A stretch of DNA of 64,000 nucleotides from NCBI RefSeq assembly GCF_017591425.1, contig NW_024465434.1:124001-188000 (forward strand), given 5' to 3'. The translations under genes were made by a program, and so were the position numbers. Source of the DNA: Ochotona curzoniae (taxonomy: Eukaryota > Chordata > Mammalia > Lagomorpha > Ochotonidae). A model generated the notes under the pieces. That model had not been told where the DNA came from and did not search any database. It worked only from the letters and a program-made list of their open reading frames with translations. This document shows, piece by piece, positions 1-10,969 of this stretch; within the stretch, counting starts at the first letter, position 1, and the number at the start of each line of letters is the position of its first letter.

Positions 1-251
1 AAAGAACAGACCCCCATGTAGAGAAAAAAAAAAGGCTTAACCACTGCCTCTTATTAAATAAAAAAAGTGATTTGAAATTGTGCAAAGCTTAAAGAATACC
101 TTAAGAAACTGTAGGCAGGCAAACATATTTTGGAATAAAAACAGCAGTCACTTTAAAAATCCGATGCACTGATCTTTTCTTAAAGTATCATTAACCAAAT
201 GACTAAGGTAAGGTTTGCCACAGACTGTGAAATACTTGCATTACATTTACT

Positions 252-516
252 TTTTTCTTTTTTAAATTTGAGGGGCACAGAGGCAGAGAGAGACAGCACC
301 AGTTCCCATCTGCTTGTTTATTCTCCAAACGCTCGCCAACAGCCTGAACTGGGCTGACATAGATGCCAGGAACTCAGGCTTCACTCTGGTCTCCCATGCA
401 AGTGGCTGCCCTCCACTGCTTTCCCAGGCCATAAGCAGGAGCTGGATGGGAAGTGAAGCAGCCAGCACACAAAGTGCTTGCAAGGGGAAGATCAGCCAGC
501 TGACCCATCACATTGA
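252..516 (-). repeat. Old CSINE copy, antisense
   Basis: Diverged tRNA-derived SINE: it has the antisense blocks gaggcagagagagac, ggtctcccatgcaagtggc and ctttcccaggccataagcaggagctggatgggaag. Ends are approximate. Confidence 0.75.
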
Positions 517-605
517 CTCCTCATATTAAAGGTGATTATTCCATTTAAGCCGATTGCTTAAGTTGTCAAAACCAATGATTTTCTTTAAAAAAAAAAAAAA
601 AATTA

Positions 606-815
606 GTGAAACAGGTGGAAGACCTGGGTTTGAGTCCTGGCTCTGCCTCTGAATTCAGCTTCATGTGCTATAAACCCTGGGAGGCAGCATTGATGGCTCA
701 TGTGACTGTTGCTGCCACCAATGCAGGAGACCTGGATTGAGATTCTGGCTTCAGCTCAGCAGTATAGCTGCTATGGGCACTCAGGAGTAAGCCAGCATCT
801 CTGAGCTCTTTAATA
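606..815 (+). repeat. Old CSINE copy, sense
   Basis: Diverged copy with ggtttgagtcctggctctgcc, ggaggcagcattgatggctc and ggagacctggattgagatt, the pattern of older CSINE subfamilies in this window. Confidence 0.65.
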
Positions 816-894
816 AAAAGTAATAATATAAAAGGGGGGCTCTCCAAAAAGCATCAAGTAAACATACTATAGCACCTGGCTCAATTCATTTTGC

Positions 895-895
<1 letters not shown>

Positions 896-950
<55 letters not shown>
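896..950. repeat. (TCTA)n tetranucleotide microsatellite
   Basis: About thirteen nearly perfect TCTA units, intronic. Confidence 0.97.
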
Positions 951-954
951 AAAA

Positions 955-1500
955 CAGCTTCATAGGCTCTGGATTCTTATTTATTTATGTATTTATTTAA
1001 ATACAGTTCCACCCTCCCCCTACATTATTACAATAGTATAGTCCTTCAAAAACAGTCCTAAGTAGGGCCCGGCGGCGTGGCCTAGCAGCTAAAGTCATTG
1101 CCTTGAACGCGCAGGGATCCCATATGGGCGCTGGTTCTAATCCCGGCGGCTCCATTTCCCATCCAGCTCCCTGCTTGTGGCCTGGGAAAGCAGTCGAGGA
1201 AGGCCCAAGGCTTTGGGACCCTGCACCCCTGTGGGAGACCCAGAAGAAGTTCCTGGGCTGCTGGCTTCAGATCGGCATAGCAACGGCCGTTGCGCTCACT
1301 TGGGGAGTGAATCATCGGACAGAAGATCTTCCTCTCTGTCTCTCCTCCTCTCTGTATATCTTTCCAATAAATAAATAAATCTTAAAAAAAAAAAAAATTC
1401 CTAAGTCCATCATTCTGATATTTAATTGTGTCCTGATATTGAGTCTTTATACAGTTCCTCTAGATGACTATTGTCCATGCATGTTGATCTTGTATTTTCT
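955..1500. repeat. Dispersed repeat related to 9830-10035, split by a CSINE
   Basis: Sequence around caatagtatagtccttcaaa and, after the SINE, cctaagtccatcattctgat resembles the block at 9830 to 10035 (caatagtgtagtccttcata). This is a lineage repeat, possibly L1-derived, that I cannot name. Confidence 0.5.
1064..1398 (+). repeat. Young CSINE, sense, with TSD
   Basis: Full-length copy from gggcccggcggcgtggcct to aataaataaatctt and poly(A). An 8-bp duplication tcctaagt flanks it at 1056-1063 and 1399-1406. Confidence 0.93.
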
Positions 1501-1880
1501 ATGAAGGTTGGCTTACATCAGAAAGAACATACAGTCACTATGTAAGTCAGTGTGGAGAGTGCTAAGAGAACTGAAAATTGATCTGTCATATGACACAGCT
1601 ATTCGACTTCTGAGAATATATCCAAACAAAATGAAATCTGCATATGAGAAAGTAATATGTAATCATATATTTACAACAGCAAAACCTACAATAGCAAAAA
1701 CATGGAAACAACTCAGATGCTCATCCAAAGAGTGGATAAAGAAACTGTGGTACACCTACTCCATCAAATACTACTCAGTCATTTAAAAGAATGGAATTCT
1801 AGCACTTGCAACAAAATGGTTTCACCTAGAGACCATTTGGTTTAAATAAGTCAATCCAAAAAGTGCACTCTAACTGTAGT
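1490..1880 (+). mobile_element. L1 fragment (end of ORF2 / 3' end), decayed
   Basis: The order catatgacacagctattcga, aaacatggaaacaactcaga, gagtggataaagaaactgtg and ctactcagtcatttaaaaga matches the end of mammalian L1 ORF2 and its 3' region. It is too decayed to encode a protein. Confidence 0.8.
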
Positions 1881-1949
1881 AAGTTCCACAAGTATTTAGT
1901 CACAAAGGAATGACAATATTTCACTTTAGGCGATGTTTACATTTCTCTT

Positions 1950-2095
1950 GAATAACACTTAACTACAGCTCACTTGTAATTTCTATTATGTTGCATATGT
2001 TTTACCTTTTCTACTGGTAGTCTGTAAGCTCCTTAAATATGGAGCTTACCATCTTTATACATATTACAGCATCAAAGGTAATAAAGGCAGGGTTT
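1950..2095 (+). repeat. Possible L2 3'-end fragment
   Basis: gtctgtaagctccttaaatatggagc resembles the conserved L2 3' region (agactgtaagctccttgagg). Confidence 0.4.
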
Positions 2096-2205
2096 CAGAA
2101 TGAATAAGGAAAGCAAACTATATTCTGAAAAATCTATATTACTAACAAAGGGCAGATATTTTTATTTATGTCTCTTAACAGCAACTAAAGAATTCTAAAA
2201 TCTTT

Positions 2206-2537
2206 TTTTTAAAGATTTACTTATTTTTATTACAAAGTCAGATATACAGAGAAGAGGAGAGACAGAGAGGAAGATCTTTTGTCCGATGATTTACTCCCCA
2301 AGTGAGCACAATGGCCGGTGCTGTGCCGATCCGAAGCCAGCAGCCAGGAATCTCCTCCAGGTCTCCCACGTGGGTGCAGGATCCCAAGGCTTTGGGCTGT
2401 CCTCAACTGCTTTCCCAGGTGACGAGCAAGGAGCTGGATGGGAAGTGGAGCTGCCGGGATTAGAACCGGCACCCATATGGGATCCTGGCACGTTCAAGGT
2501 GAGGACCTTAGCTGCTAGGCCATGGTACCAGGCCCAT
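2206..2537 (-). repeat. Young CSINE, antisense, perfect 16-bp TSD
   Basis: Full-length antisense copy with the target-site duplication gaattctaaaatcttt at 2190-2205 and 2538-2553. It is a recent insertion only about 260 bp downstream of the PH exon donor. Confidence 0.95.
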
Positions 2538-2801
2538 GAATTCTAAAATCTTTAGATGACTTCTGAATCCAAGACCCTTAAACACTTTAAATATCTGTCC
2601 TTTCAATACATGGATTAGGTACACAAAGCTTCCATCTGACATCTTAAGATTTAACATAAGTTAAGAAATATTTAAGTTTGCTAAGAAATCAGAAAATTAA
2701 ATAACACTGTTCAAATTAAAAGAATTTGAATTGCTACTTTAAAAATAATTGTTCATCACAAGTTAACACTCAATAGACATTAAAATTCAAAGACAACTTA
2801 C

Positions 2802-2890
2802 TCTATGTCCAGTACCATGGACGGATTAGATTGCTCCTTATCCTGTTCATCATTATAGAACAAAATTTTTTTGCTGCTTACCACAACATA
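2802..2890 (-). CDS. ROCK1: ROCK1 exon (24th, last in window): PH domain
   Basis: 89 bp encoding residues 1142 to 1170 plus two bases of Asp1171 (YVVVSSKKILFYNDEQDKEQ, then SNPSMVLDI). These are PH strands 3 and 4. The acceptor is atttcag and the donor gtaagttg. The next exon, starting with the rest of Asp1171 and then KLFHVR in human, is not present between 1 and 2801. Confidence 0.96.
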
Positions 2891-3064
2891 CTGAAATGAA
2901 AAAGAAAAAAAAGGGAAGAGTTACCAAGAGAAACATTGAGTTAAAGTAACATGCATAATATTTATCATTTATATCTATATTATATAGTCTAAAATCAATG
3001 ATAACAGAACAGTTAATACAATCATATACATCAAAGTATCAGAAAAAGATTAGGCATACAGTAC

Positions 3065-3135
3065 CTGTTTTTTCCAGCCATATCGCTTAATATTTCCCCT
3101 ATTTGGTACAGAAAGCCAACCTTCAATTCTTGACT
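3065..3135 (-). CDS. ROCK1: ROCK1 exon (23rd): start of PH domain
   Basis: 71 bp encoding residues 1118 to 1141 (ESRIEGWLSVPNRGNIKRYG, then WKKQ). This is the first strand pair of the split PH domain, which is interrupted by a C1 domain further on. EGWL and the W at the end of strand 2 are typical. The acceptor is ttctcctag and the donor gtactgta. It follows a 6.5 kb intron. Confidence 0.96.
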
Positions 3136-3139
3136 CTAG

Positions 3140-4497
3140 GAGAAAAAGGATACACAGTACTGAGTTTTCCTTTGTAACACAAAGAAAAATTATTACAAGT
3201 TGATAGCATGCAGCAACAGGCAACTGAACACAACTAAATGAATAAATGCTGTAATACGGTCTTCCATGCTTCAATCACACAAATAAACTTTAATGGCCAT
3301 ACAGATATTGCACAAAAAATGCCAAGCCACTTTTTAATAAAATGAAAATTTAGTACTCAATTTAAAAAGTATGAAGTAACAATATTCTCAATAGCCAGGC
3401 AAGACTGGAATGGATTGCAGCTTAAATGGTACATGAAACAGAAGACTTTAAATTCAATAATTTAACATTCATATAAAAATACTTAGCCAAAAAAAATTAG
3501 GCAGCAAGTACAACAGTTCAGAGCCATGATTTACAACAAGGAGGAGCAAGCAAAAGTACAGAAGTAGCCTATTACTCACAGAAGACAAGAATAGAAGATA
3601 AGGAAATAAGGAATGCAGCAGAATCAACTAGGTATAAAGAATAAGAGACAAGCATTTTATTTGTTTTCTTAGCACAACATTCTGATATGACACACCCGTA
3701 ATGATTACAATAAAACTGTTCAAATTTGATTGGGAGAGTGTTTAATTATCCTAAGTCCAATTACAATTCTTTCTCAACTAAAGACAGGTAGTCTAAGTCT
3801 ATTATACCACAACTTAATAAAGTAAAAGAATGTAGAATTTAGTTGGTCAACTGCTAATGTTTCAACTCAGTTGCACACACCAGATAATGATCACCTCTGT
3901 TGTTCAAATGCAATGAATTCATAAATATCTAAGGATAAAGTGAACCTACTGGAAATGATTATTTCCTATCAAGTTGGAGATAAACATTTAAGTGTTTTCT
4001 AAACCTATCATACTGAAACACAAAAGAGAGGTAATCAGCTTAGGAGTAGGCGTCTATAATGCAACGGATCAGCTCAAACGCTCATATTACAGAAAGCGCT
4101 GTCTGACTACATAATTTAAAAGCTGTAAATGTCAGTCTTAGAGTAACAGTCAGTAAGTAATATTTAATGATATAACTAACCTTTTATACATAACATCATG
4201 AATATAGGCTAATTGGTTCCATGAATATTTATGAGACTATACATACACTTACAAGTGAAGACCTTAAAATGTAGCAAGGTAGAACTACTTTGCTATAAGC
4301 TACTTTGTCAATATCGGCAAAAGCTTTGGTACCAAACCAGATAGTCCAATTTCTGAGTTTGTTTCTAGGGCAGAACATCATTTTGTCATAAGTTGCAGTT
4401 ACGTAAATTGAACAAAGCTTCTCTTGTTGCCATTTCCATTGTGTAGCTAATGTCGCTGCATTTTAGCTTGTGTTATTTGTCTTCATGTAGTATAGTA
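3140..4497. other. Intron sequence without recognised features
   Basis: AT-rich intron between the two PH-side exons. I see no repeat family, ORF or conserved signal that I can name. Confidence 0.6.
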
Positions 4498-4845
4498 GTT
4501 GTTTTTATTTATTTTTATTTACTTCAAAGGCAGAGTGATACAGAGAGAGAGATAGAAGAGAATAATGAGAGCAAGCGAGTGATGGCACATCTTCCACTTA
4601 CTGGTTCACTCCCCAAATGCCCTGCAACCGCGAGAGCTATAGGCTAGATGGACACAGAAGTCTGGAACTTCTGCGTCTCCAAGGAGAGTGGCCTCCATCA
4701 CTTGAGCCATCACCTTTTGCCTCCCCAGAGGCACTGGGAGGCAGGTGGATTAGAAGCAGTGTAGCCAGGACTCAACCAGCACTCTGGGATGGGATGCAGG
4801 TTATCACAGATCTGGCTTAATCTTCTGTGCGACAATGCCCACTTC
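4498..4845 (-). repeat. Old CSINE copy, antisense
   Basis: It starts tttatttatttttatttact with ggcagagtgatacagagaga and contains ggttcactccccaaatgccc. The middle is diverged. Confidence 0.8.
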
Positions 4846-5224
4846 ACAGTTGTTAAAGCAGTAAAATGAGATGGCTTCAGTTCAAAGCTATCTCTTATTT
4901 CTCCCAATCTTTCTATAAATTGTTGCTATTTAGGTCTGATTATTTCCTTAGTTTTGTGACACCACAAACTTTATCCTAACACTTGTTCTACTTATCTGTG
5001 ACATCTGACAGAGAAGGTATTTATTAAATAACATGCAGAAGGATGGTATTATGCCTTGAACATTCACAAATATTTATTTTACAAAAGTAAAAAAGTTATC
5101 ATAGAAGACTTCTTATCCCTTGGTAAGATGACAATTATGTCTTGTCATAATGTGTGGTCTTAAAATACTATAATGAACAGTAGTTGAGTGAAAAGTAGTC
5201 TTAATATCTAAAGATACAACTAGG

Positions 5225-5538
5225 GGGCCTGGTGTGATAGCCTAGCAGCTAAAGTCCTTGCCTTACAACGCATATGGGAGCCAGTTCTAATCTGAGCGAT
5301 TCCATTTCCCATCCAGCTCCCTGCTTGTGGTCTGCGAAAGCAGTTGAGGATGGCCCAAGTCCTTGGGACCCTGCACCTGCATGGAAGAGGTACCGGGCTC
5401 CTGGATTTGGATTGGCACAGTTCCAGCTGTTGTGGTCGCTTGGGGAGTTAGCCTACAGATGGGAGATCTTCCTATCTTTCCTCTTCCATGTATATCTGCC
5501 TTTCCAATAAAAATACATAAATCTTTTTTTTTTTTAAA
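5225..5538 (+). repeat. CSINE, sense, first of a tandem pair
   Basis: Full-length copy ending aaaatacataaatctt plus a T/A run. It is flanked by gatacaactagg (5213-5224) and ggtacaactagg (5539-5550). Confidence 0.93.
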
Positions 5539-5553
5539 GGTACAACTAGGCTT

Positions 5554-5883
5554 GGGCCCGGTGCGATAGTGTAGTGGTTAAAGTCCTCATCTTGCATGCA
5601 CCGGGATCCCATATGGTTGCTGGTTCCAATCCCAGCGGCCCTGCTTCCCATCCACTTCCCTGCTCGTCGCCTGGGAAAGCAGTCAAGGACAGTCCAAAGC
5701 CTTGGGACCCTGCACCCACGGGGGAGGCCTGGAAGAGCTCCTGGCTCCGACTGGCTCAGTTCCAGCTGTTGCAGCTGCCTGGGGAGTGAACCATCGGATG
5801 GAAGATCTTCCTTTCCGTCTCTCCTTCTCTCTCTATATATCTGCCTTTCTAATAAAAATAAATAAATCTTAAAAAAAAAAAAA
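5554..5883 (+). repeat. Young CSINE, sense, second of a tandem pair
   Basis: Full-length copy starting gggcccggtgcgatagtgta. A third copy of the target site, gatacaactagg, follows at 5884-5895. Confidence 0.94.
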
Positions 5884-5895
5884 GATACAACTAGG

Positions 5896-6935
5896 GTTGT
5901 TTGATATGGGTAATTCCTGAATGAAAATAAATAAATGAAAGTCTCTGAACTCTTAGACTTGTGCCAATGCGGGCCAAAATATCTACTCCCTACAGTTATT
6001 TCTGAGAATGAACGCAAAAAACCTTTGTATTTGGGCACTGGACTTGAGCTAATCTGCCAGTATTTTCTTTAATATATTTTCAAAGAGTTGTTCTATTTCA
6101 TCGCTTTATCTGTCAATAATATGGTCCTATAGAAACATACGATTATAAGAATTATAACTCAGGGGAATTTTAAGAAATCAATTCAAACTTTCATATTTGT
6201 TTACATTGCAGCTAAAAGAAATAGAAAACTCAAATGAAAATGCTGACAATTTATAGACTTTTGGCAATTTAAACCATTTTATGGGACAAAATTTGAATTT
6301 TCCCTTCTGGTGAATTCCCTCTGAGAAGCAGCTGAATTAAACTAAATGATGATCTGAACACACACACCAGCTAGTTTCTTACGTACTGCCTTTCCTTACT
6401 CTCCCTAAACTTACCAGTAGTTTATAAGACCTCTAAAAACAGGACTACTTGTAACCTACAAGAAAATCTGAATGTATAATTTTATGAACTCTTTCACATT
6501 ATAATAGAGAAATCAGTTGTTCCACATAAGTAAAACAAACTCGGGCTGAGAATTTCTAAGTTTAGATTACAGTCAGTAAAATAGCACTATGCAACTACAA
6601 ACATTCAGCTGCAAATTTTATACATGTTATTGTAGAGAAATTTTAACTCACAAAAGAAATTACATGTGTATTACTTTACTACAGTATCAGGAAATGATTC
6701 CTTTAGTCACATAAGAGACTGACAGTCTAGTTATATGAAACACCAATATCCAATTTAAACTCTGAAGACTACCAAAGTTTACTTTCATCAACGATACACT
6801 GCTTAAGAAACAGAGGTAGAAAATCATTCCAAGATATTTTAAGGTGATTTAAAAATAAAATCAATCACTGACCAATAATTCAGATGGACTGATTATCATT
6901 ATATCTTTGCTTAAATGATCTGGGTAAAGTCAGAA
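5896..6935. other. Intron sequence without recognised features
   Basis: AT-rich intronic DNA. Nothing beyond short A/T runs is recognised. Confidence 0.55.
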
Positions 6936-6945
6936 ATCCTCACAC

Positions 6946-7735
6946 AATCGAATGCAGCCACAGGCTAGGTTGGGCTGGACCACAGCACTCATCGGCTTGC
7001 AAAGGACATGGGGCTGGGGACATAACTGACCTGGCAACTAAAATTACCTATGTGTGTATACTCTGATGCAGGTGATGGACTGAACTGGACCCAGCACTTG
7101 CTGGCACATGCAAGAGTCAGGTCTGGGGTCCCCAGGTGAAGTTTCTTGGGGGACTCCCCTACTAGACACTGGACTCAAAACTCCAGCCACAGGGAGGACC
7201 ATAGGATTTGTGGTCTGACCTTGGAATGCATGTATTGGGACTAGGCCTCCTTGATTGCTGATATTTGTTCAGTGGATAACATATGGGGGAAAAAATGGGC
7301 CAGCTCATTTAGGCCTGCAGAGGATGGCATGTGCCATGTCAAAAGATGGAGAACAGAACGGGTTGGACAACTCTTGGCTGAGCTTTGGCACTAAGCGTTT
7401 GGCTGAGAGGATGCACTGGGTGGATTCTCTCAGCCAATGGACCTTGGAAGGATTTTCTCAAGTTTGGAGTAACAAAATAGTCTCTCAGCACGATCAAAAC
7501 TATTCAAGTAATACCCTGGGAATATCTCCACATCAGGGTTTCATCAGGGATGATATCAAGTGGACACCCGCCTTCCCACCCTCCCTTCCCTAAGACATAG
7601 GAGAAAAGGGAAGAAAAGGCAAATTGGAAGCCTTTGTCTCAGTCACTGTACCCCAGCCCTGACCCTCCACACCCTAATCAATGATCCTCACACGATTGCA
7701 TCCTTGTCAATCAAACAAACAACATGAAGAATGGC
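6946..7735 (+). mobile_element. 3'-end copy of the G-rich tandem-repeat element
   Basis: It starts with two degenerate units (ggttgggctggaccacagca; ctggacccagcacttgctgg). The rest aligns over about 650 bp with 57690-58325: shared blocks include cccagccacaggga, aaccccag or aactccag, caatggaccttggaaggatt against caacagaccttggaaagatt, and a common end gcatccttgtcaatcaaac against gcatccttctcaattatgt. The longest reading frame is 112 residues and resembles nothing I know. The family is not identified. Confidence 0.7.
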
Positions 7736-7739
7736 CATT

Positions 7740-8485
7740 GTACTTTTCTTCTTTCCCTTTTCACTTGATTTGGACTTTGAGCATCTTGAAAAATAAAACC
7801 CCTTGAAAACATACCAATATTTTAAGTAACAGAATGAAGCCAGTAGAAACATTTAAAAATCTCTTTAATAAATGACTCCTAAATCAATTTATTAGGTAAT
7901 CACTCTGATGACTAAATGAATTCCTAACTCTTCCAATAAAACTATCTAGTAGTCCTTTGAGTTTAATCCTCTTAAATAAACCAGAATGTAGCAAGAAACT
8001 CACTATGTTCTTCCCTAAAGGTCCCAAAAATTCACCTGTTCTAAATAACATTCACTAGTAATTTATCAGTCTCTGAAATGTCTAACTAAACACAAAGAAC
8101 ATCAATGCACACAAAAGTCAACATAAAGTTAAACAGGAGAAATAAAGGGAAAATGTGCTCAAATTTATAACTAATACTAAATACAATCAGAATTCCTTTA
8201 TTTCCACAAATACCTGAAACTCACTGAAGAGGGAACTCAAACCGCAAGTTAAGTTTAGCAACTGAAAGAAGCATGTAGCCCAATGTCTGTAAGTCATATT
8301 CTTATTGAAGATTAGGCCTGACTTTGAAAAAATGTTTAATTAACAGCTGAAGCTGGTGGTTAAAACCAGTGATCCTCTGACAACAATGTGCACTTACAAG
8401 TTTCTCACCAGCAGGTGGTTTTAAAGATGCAACAATATTTCACCACAGTAGAAATATTCCCTCCCTTCCCAGACACCTGATTTAA
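7740..8485. other. Intron sequence without recognised features
   Basis: AT-rich intronic DNA with no repeat that I can name. Confidence 0.55.
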
Positions 8486-8489
8486 ATGT

Positions 8490-8790
8490 TTTCTATGAAA
8501 GGCAGAAAGAGGGAGGAAGGAAGGGATGGGCACACAGAGACAGAGAGACGTAGAGAAACACACACACACACATGCACACACAACCAGCCAGCCAGCCAGC
8601 CAGGGCTGTGCCAGACCATACCCAGAGACCTGGAACTCAACCTGGATTTCTACAGGAACACGGGCACACGAGGCACCATCTGCTGCCTCCCGGGGGAAGC
8701 ACTTTGGGAGTAGAATTGGCACTTGAATCTAGGTATTCTGATACGGGACATGAGCATCCCAAGTGGCAGCTTAACTGGCCAAATGACCCC
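8490..8790 (-). repeat. Old CSINE copy, antisense, with CA and CCAG microsatellites
   Basis: The antisense SINE pattern (ggcagaaagagggaggaagg to gtggcagcttaactggcc) contains a CA-rich run near 8560-8582 and ccagccagccagccag near 8583-8603. Confidence 0.65.
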
Positions 8791-8799
8791 TCCCTCAAA

Positions 8800-9600
8800 C
8801 TGATTTTTGGCAAAGCCACAAAGAATAAAGGCATGAAATATATGGTACAAAAACAGGAATTGGATGTACTTCCCATTTGAGGGCCAAGAAGACAGCAATT
8901 TTCTAAGCAGTTTATCAAGTTTTATTACATCAGATTCCCCCAAAACTAGCCATATCTATTAAAACAGAAACCCTTTAATATCAAGCATATTGCTTCATAA
9001 ATATCTTTCTTAAGATATTAACTTTAAATGAATCTATTATTTATGAAATATACTGAGAATGTGTAATACATTAAGCATATTTGTATATACATATACATAC
9101 AGTCTTTTGTATATTTCACTTCATTTTGAAATTAAACTGTAATATATGCTTTCTCATCTCTTTAAAAAAGACACAGGATACACTAAGAGCAAAGAATAAG
9201 GCTGTGTTTATTTTTTAAATCGATTATCTATTGGGGAAAAACCAAACACAGAAAAAAGTCTAAAGTCCTAGCCACTGCTGTCCACTCCCTTCCCCCTTAA
9301 TTCAGTGCCCAACTCTTTTTATCTGTTTCTTCAAACTCAAAAACCTATCAAAGTCTGACTAAAATTTATCACTATTATATTAAGTTGGCTTTTTACATTC
9401 ATTTTCTCTCTCTCTATATATATATGTATATACAATACTTATGCTAGCTGTGGTTCTGATTATGCAATATACTTCATTGCACTCAATTTATATTATTAGT
9501 AGGTCTTGACTATCAAAACCAAGAGTTTAAGAAGCCACAGACAAAATCGTAGAGGCAGAAAACCAAATGCCATTCAAGCAAACTTGAATGACATACTGGG
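8800..9600. other. Intron sequence, mostly unassigned
   Basis: AT-rich sequence with a short tctc/tatata run near 9400-9435. Nothing else is recognised before the caspase-site exon. Confidence 0.55.
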
Positions 9601-9611
9601 ATTACTCTTAC

Positions 9612-9771
9612 CTGGAAGATTTCCATCAGCTTCATCAGCACTAGGAAAACTGGCAACACTTGTAGAATCCGAAAGGTCCAAAAGTTTAGCACGTAGTTGT
9701 TCAATATCACTCTCTTTGCTAGCTAACTGCATCTGAAGTTCATTCTTATGTGTGCATTCTTCCACCAATTG
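9612..9771 (-). CDS. ROCK1: ROCK1 exon (22nd): end of coiled coil and caspase-3 site
   Basis: 160 bp encoding residues 1065 to 1117 plus one base of Glu1118. It reads QLVEECTHKNELQMQLASKE, then DSTSVASFPSADEADGNLP. The DEAD/G junction (9622 to 9636) is where caspase-3 cuts human ROCK1 (DETD/G, after residue 1113), releasing an active kinase in apoptosis. P4 Asp, P3 Glu and P1 Asp are kept and P2 is Ala instead of Thr. The acceptor is aataatag and the donor gtaagagt. Confidence 0.96.
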
Positions 9772-9829
9772 CTATTATTAAAAAAGATAAATGATCAAAT
9801 GACAATAATTTCTTTAAAAATTTTTAAAA

Positions 9830-10035
9830 TACATTTTTATTTTGAATTTTGAATTATGGTACAATTTTGTATAGTTTGGGATTCGCCCGCAAACTCCCAC
9901 CCCCATCAGATTTTTCCCATTTTGTCACAATAGTGTAGTCCTTCATAAGGAATACTTATTCTATCAGTTTCTTATTTAAGTGTACCCCGACATTGCTGGT
10001 ACAGACAATGTAATACAGTCCAGCATCCCACTGCA
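9830..10035. repeat. Dispersed repeat related to 955-1500
   Basis: caatagtgtagtccttcataagg and the following gtgtaccccgacattgctgg match the second copy near 1020-1450 in order and content. Class unknown; possibly lagomorph L1 UTR. Confidence 0.5.
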
Positions 10036-10057
10036 AATGACAATAATTTCAACATGG

Positions 10058-10312
10058 TAGCCTAGTGGGTAAATCCTCGCTGCTCCACTTCCCTTCCAGT
10101 TCCCTGCCTGCAGTCTGGGAAACCAGTGGAGGATGATCCAGATCCTTGGGTCCCTACACCCAAGTGGGAGACCCAGAAAATGCTCCGGTCTCCCGCCTTT
10201 GGATCAGCTCTGCTCCAGCTGTTGTGGACAACTGGGGAGTGAACCAGTGGATGGAAGATCTTTGTCTCTGCTTCTCTCTGTAAATCTGCCATTCCAATAA
10301 CTAAATAAATCT
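10058..10312 (+). repeat. CSINE, sense, with internal deletion near the head
   Basis: The head tggtagcctagtgggtaaat jumps directly to ctgctccacttcccttccag. The 3' half and ctaaataaatct tail are present. Confidence 0.85.
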
Positions 10313-10333
10313 AAAATAAAACCAAACCTCTCG

Positions 10334-10514
10334 GGCCCGGCGGCATGACCTAGTGGCTAAGAGGTTCCTGGCTGCTGGCTTCGGACTGGTGCAGTACCGG
10401 CTGTTGTACTCACTTGGGGAGTGAATCATCGGACAGAAGATCTTCCTCTCTGTCTCTCCTCCTCTCTGTATATCTGACTTTGTAATAAAAATAAATAAAT
10501 CTTAAAAAAAAAAA
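10334..10514 (+). repeat. CSINE, sense, large internal deletion
   Basis: The head gggcccggcggcatgaccta is fused to the 3' part (gaggttcctggctgctggct). The 3' end and poly(A) are typical, so about 150 bp of the middle are missing. Confidence 0.88.
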
Positions 10515-10948
10515 CCTTCTCTTAAAAAAAAATAAAATACAAGGTAACAGAAGATTAAAAAACTATTAAAAAACAAAACTAAACTAAACACATACAAAGA
10601 AAATAAAGAAAAAAAAAAAGGGAAAATGCTCTTCCGGCTTCAAATGAAATAGTTTAATAGGTACAAAAAATGTGTTAAGACAGTAAAATTGTAAACGATG
10701 AAAGCAAACACACTTAGTTGTGTTCTTAAATAGGGCATTTAATCAAGTGATTTGTAAAAAGCTACTCAAACTACAATGGCATATCCTCATTTTTTCAAGA
10801 TGGTTCATACTAGCGTAATGATCTAGCTATTAAACTGTATAAACTAAAATATATATTTCATATAAGCAAGCCAACCTAAACAACATGAACAGGTAACAGG
10901 TATACATGGTAACAATAACGAAAGAAAATAATCCTTTATGTACTCATG

Positions 10949-10969
10949 TACACACACACACACACACAC
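10949..10969. repeat. (CA)10 microsatellite touching a splice donor
   Basis: Read on the transcript strand it is (GT)10 starting right after the gtaa of the donor of the 21st exon. Confidence 0.95.

Noticed and set aside
1508..1786. 92-residue open frame that looks protein-like
   Set aside because: It is the decayed end of L1 ORF2, not a host gene.
1..2801. Search for the next ROCK1 PH-domain exon
   Set aside because: No sequence encoding the expected continuation after residue 1171 with splice sites was seen; it must lie beyond the window.
5472..6038. 188-residue open frame on the minus strand
   Set aside because: It runs antisense through two CSINE copies and a poly-T stretch; it is repeat-derived, with no protein family resemblance.
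7255..7593. 112-residue open frame
   Set aside because: It lies in the 3' part of a dispersed element; the corresponding part of the other copy is not open in an obviously matching frame, so no selection is evident.
6936..7693. Possible 10-bp target duplication atcctcacac around the 7-kb element copy
   Set aside because: The similarity to the 58-kb copy continues past the right-hand match, so that match lies inside the element and is not a flank.
8560..8603. Short direct repeats as a possible CRISPR-like array
   Set aside because: They are CA and CCAG microsatellites without spacers, in a vertebrate intron.
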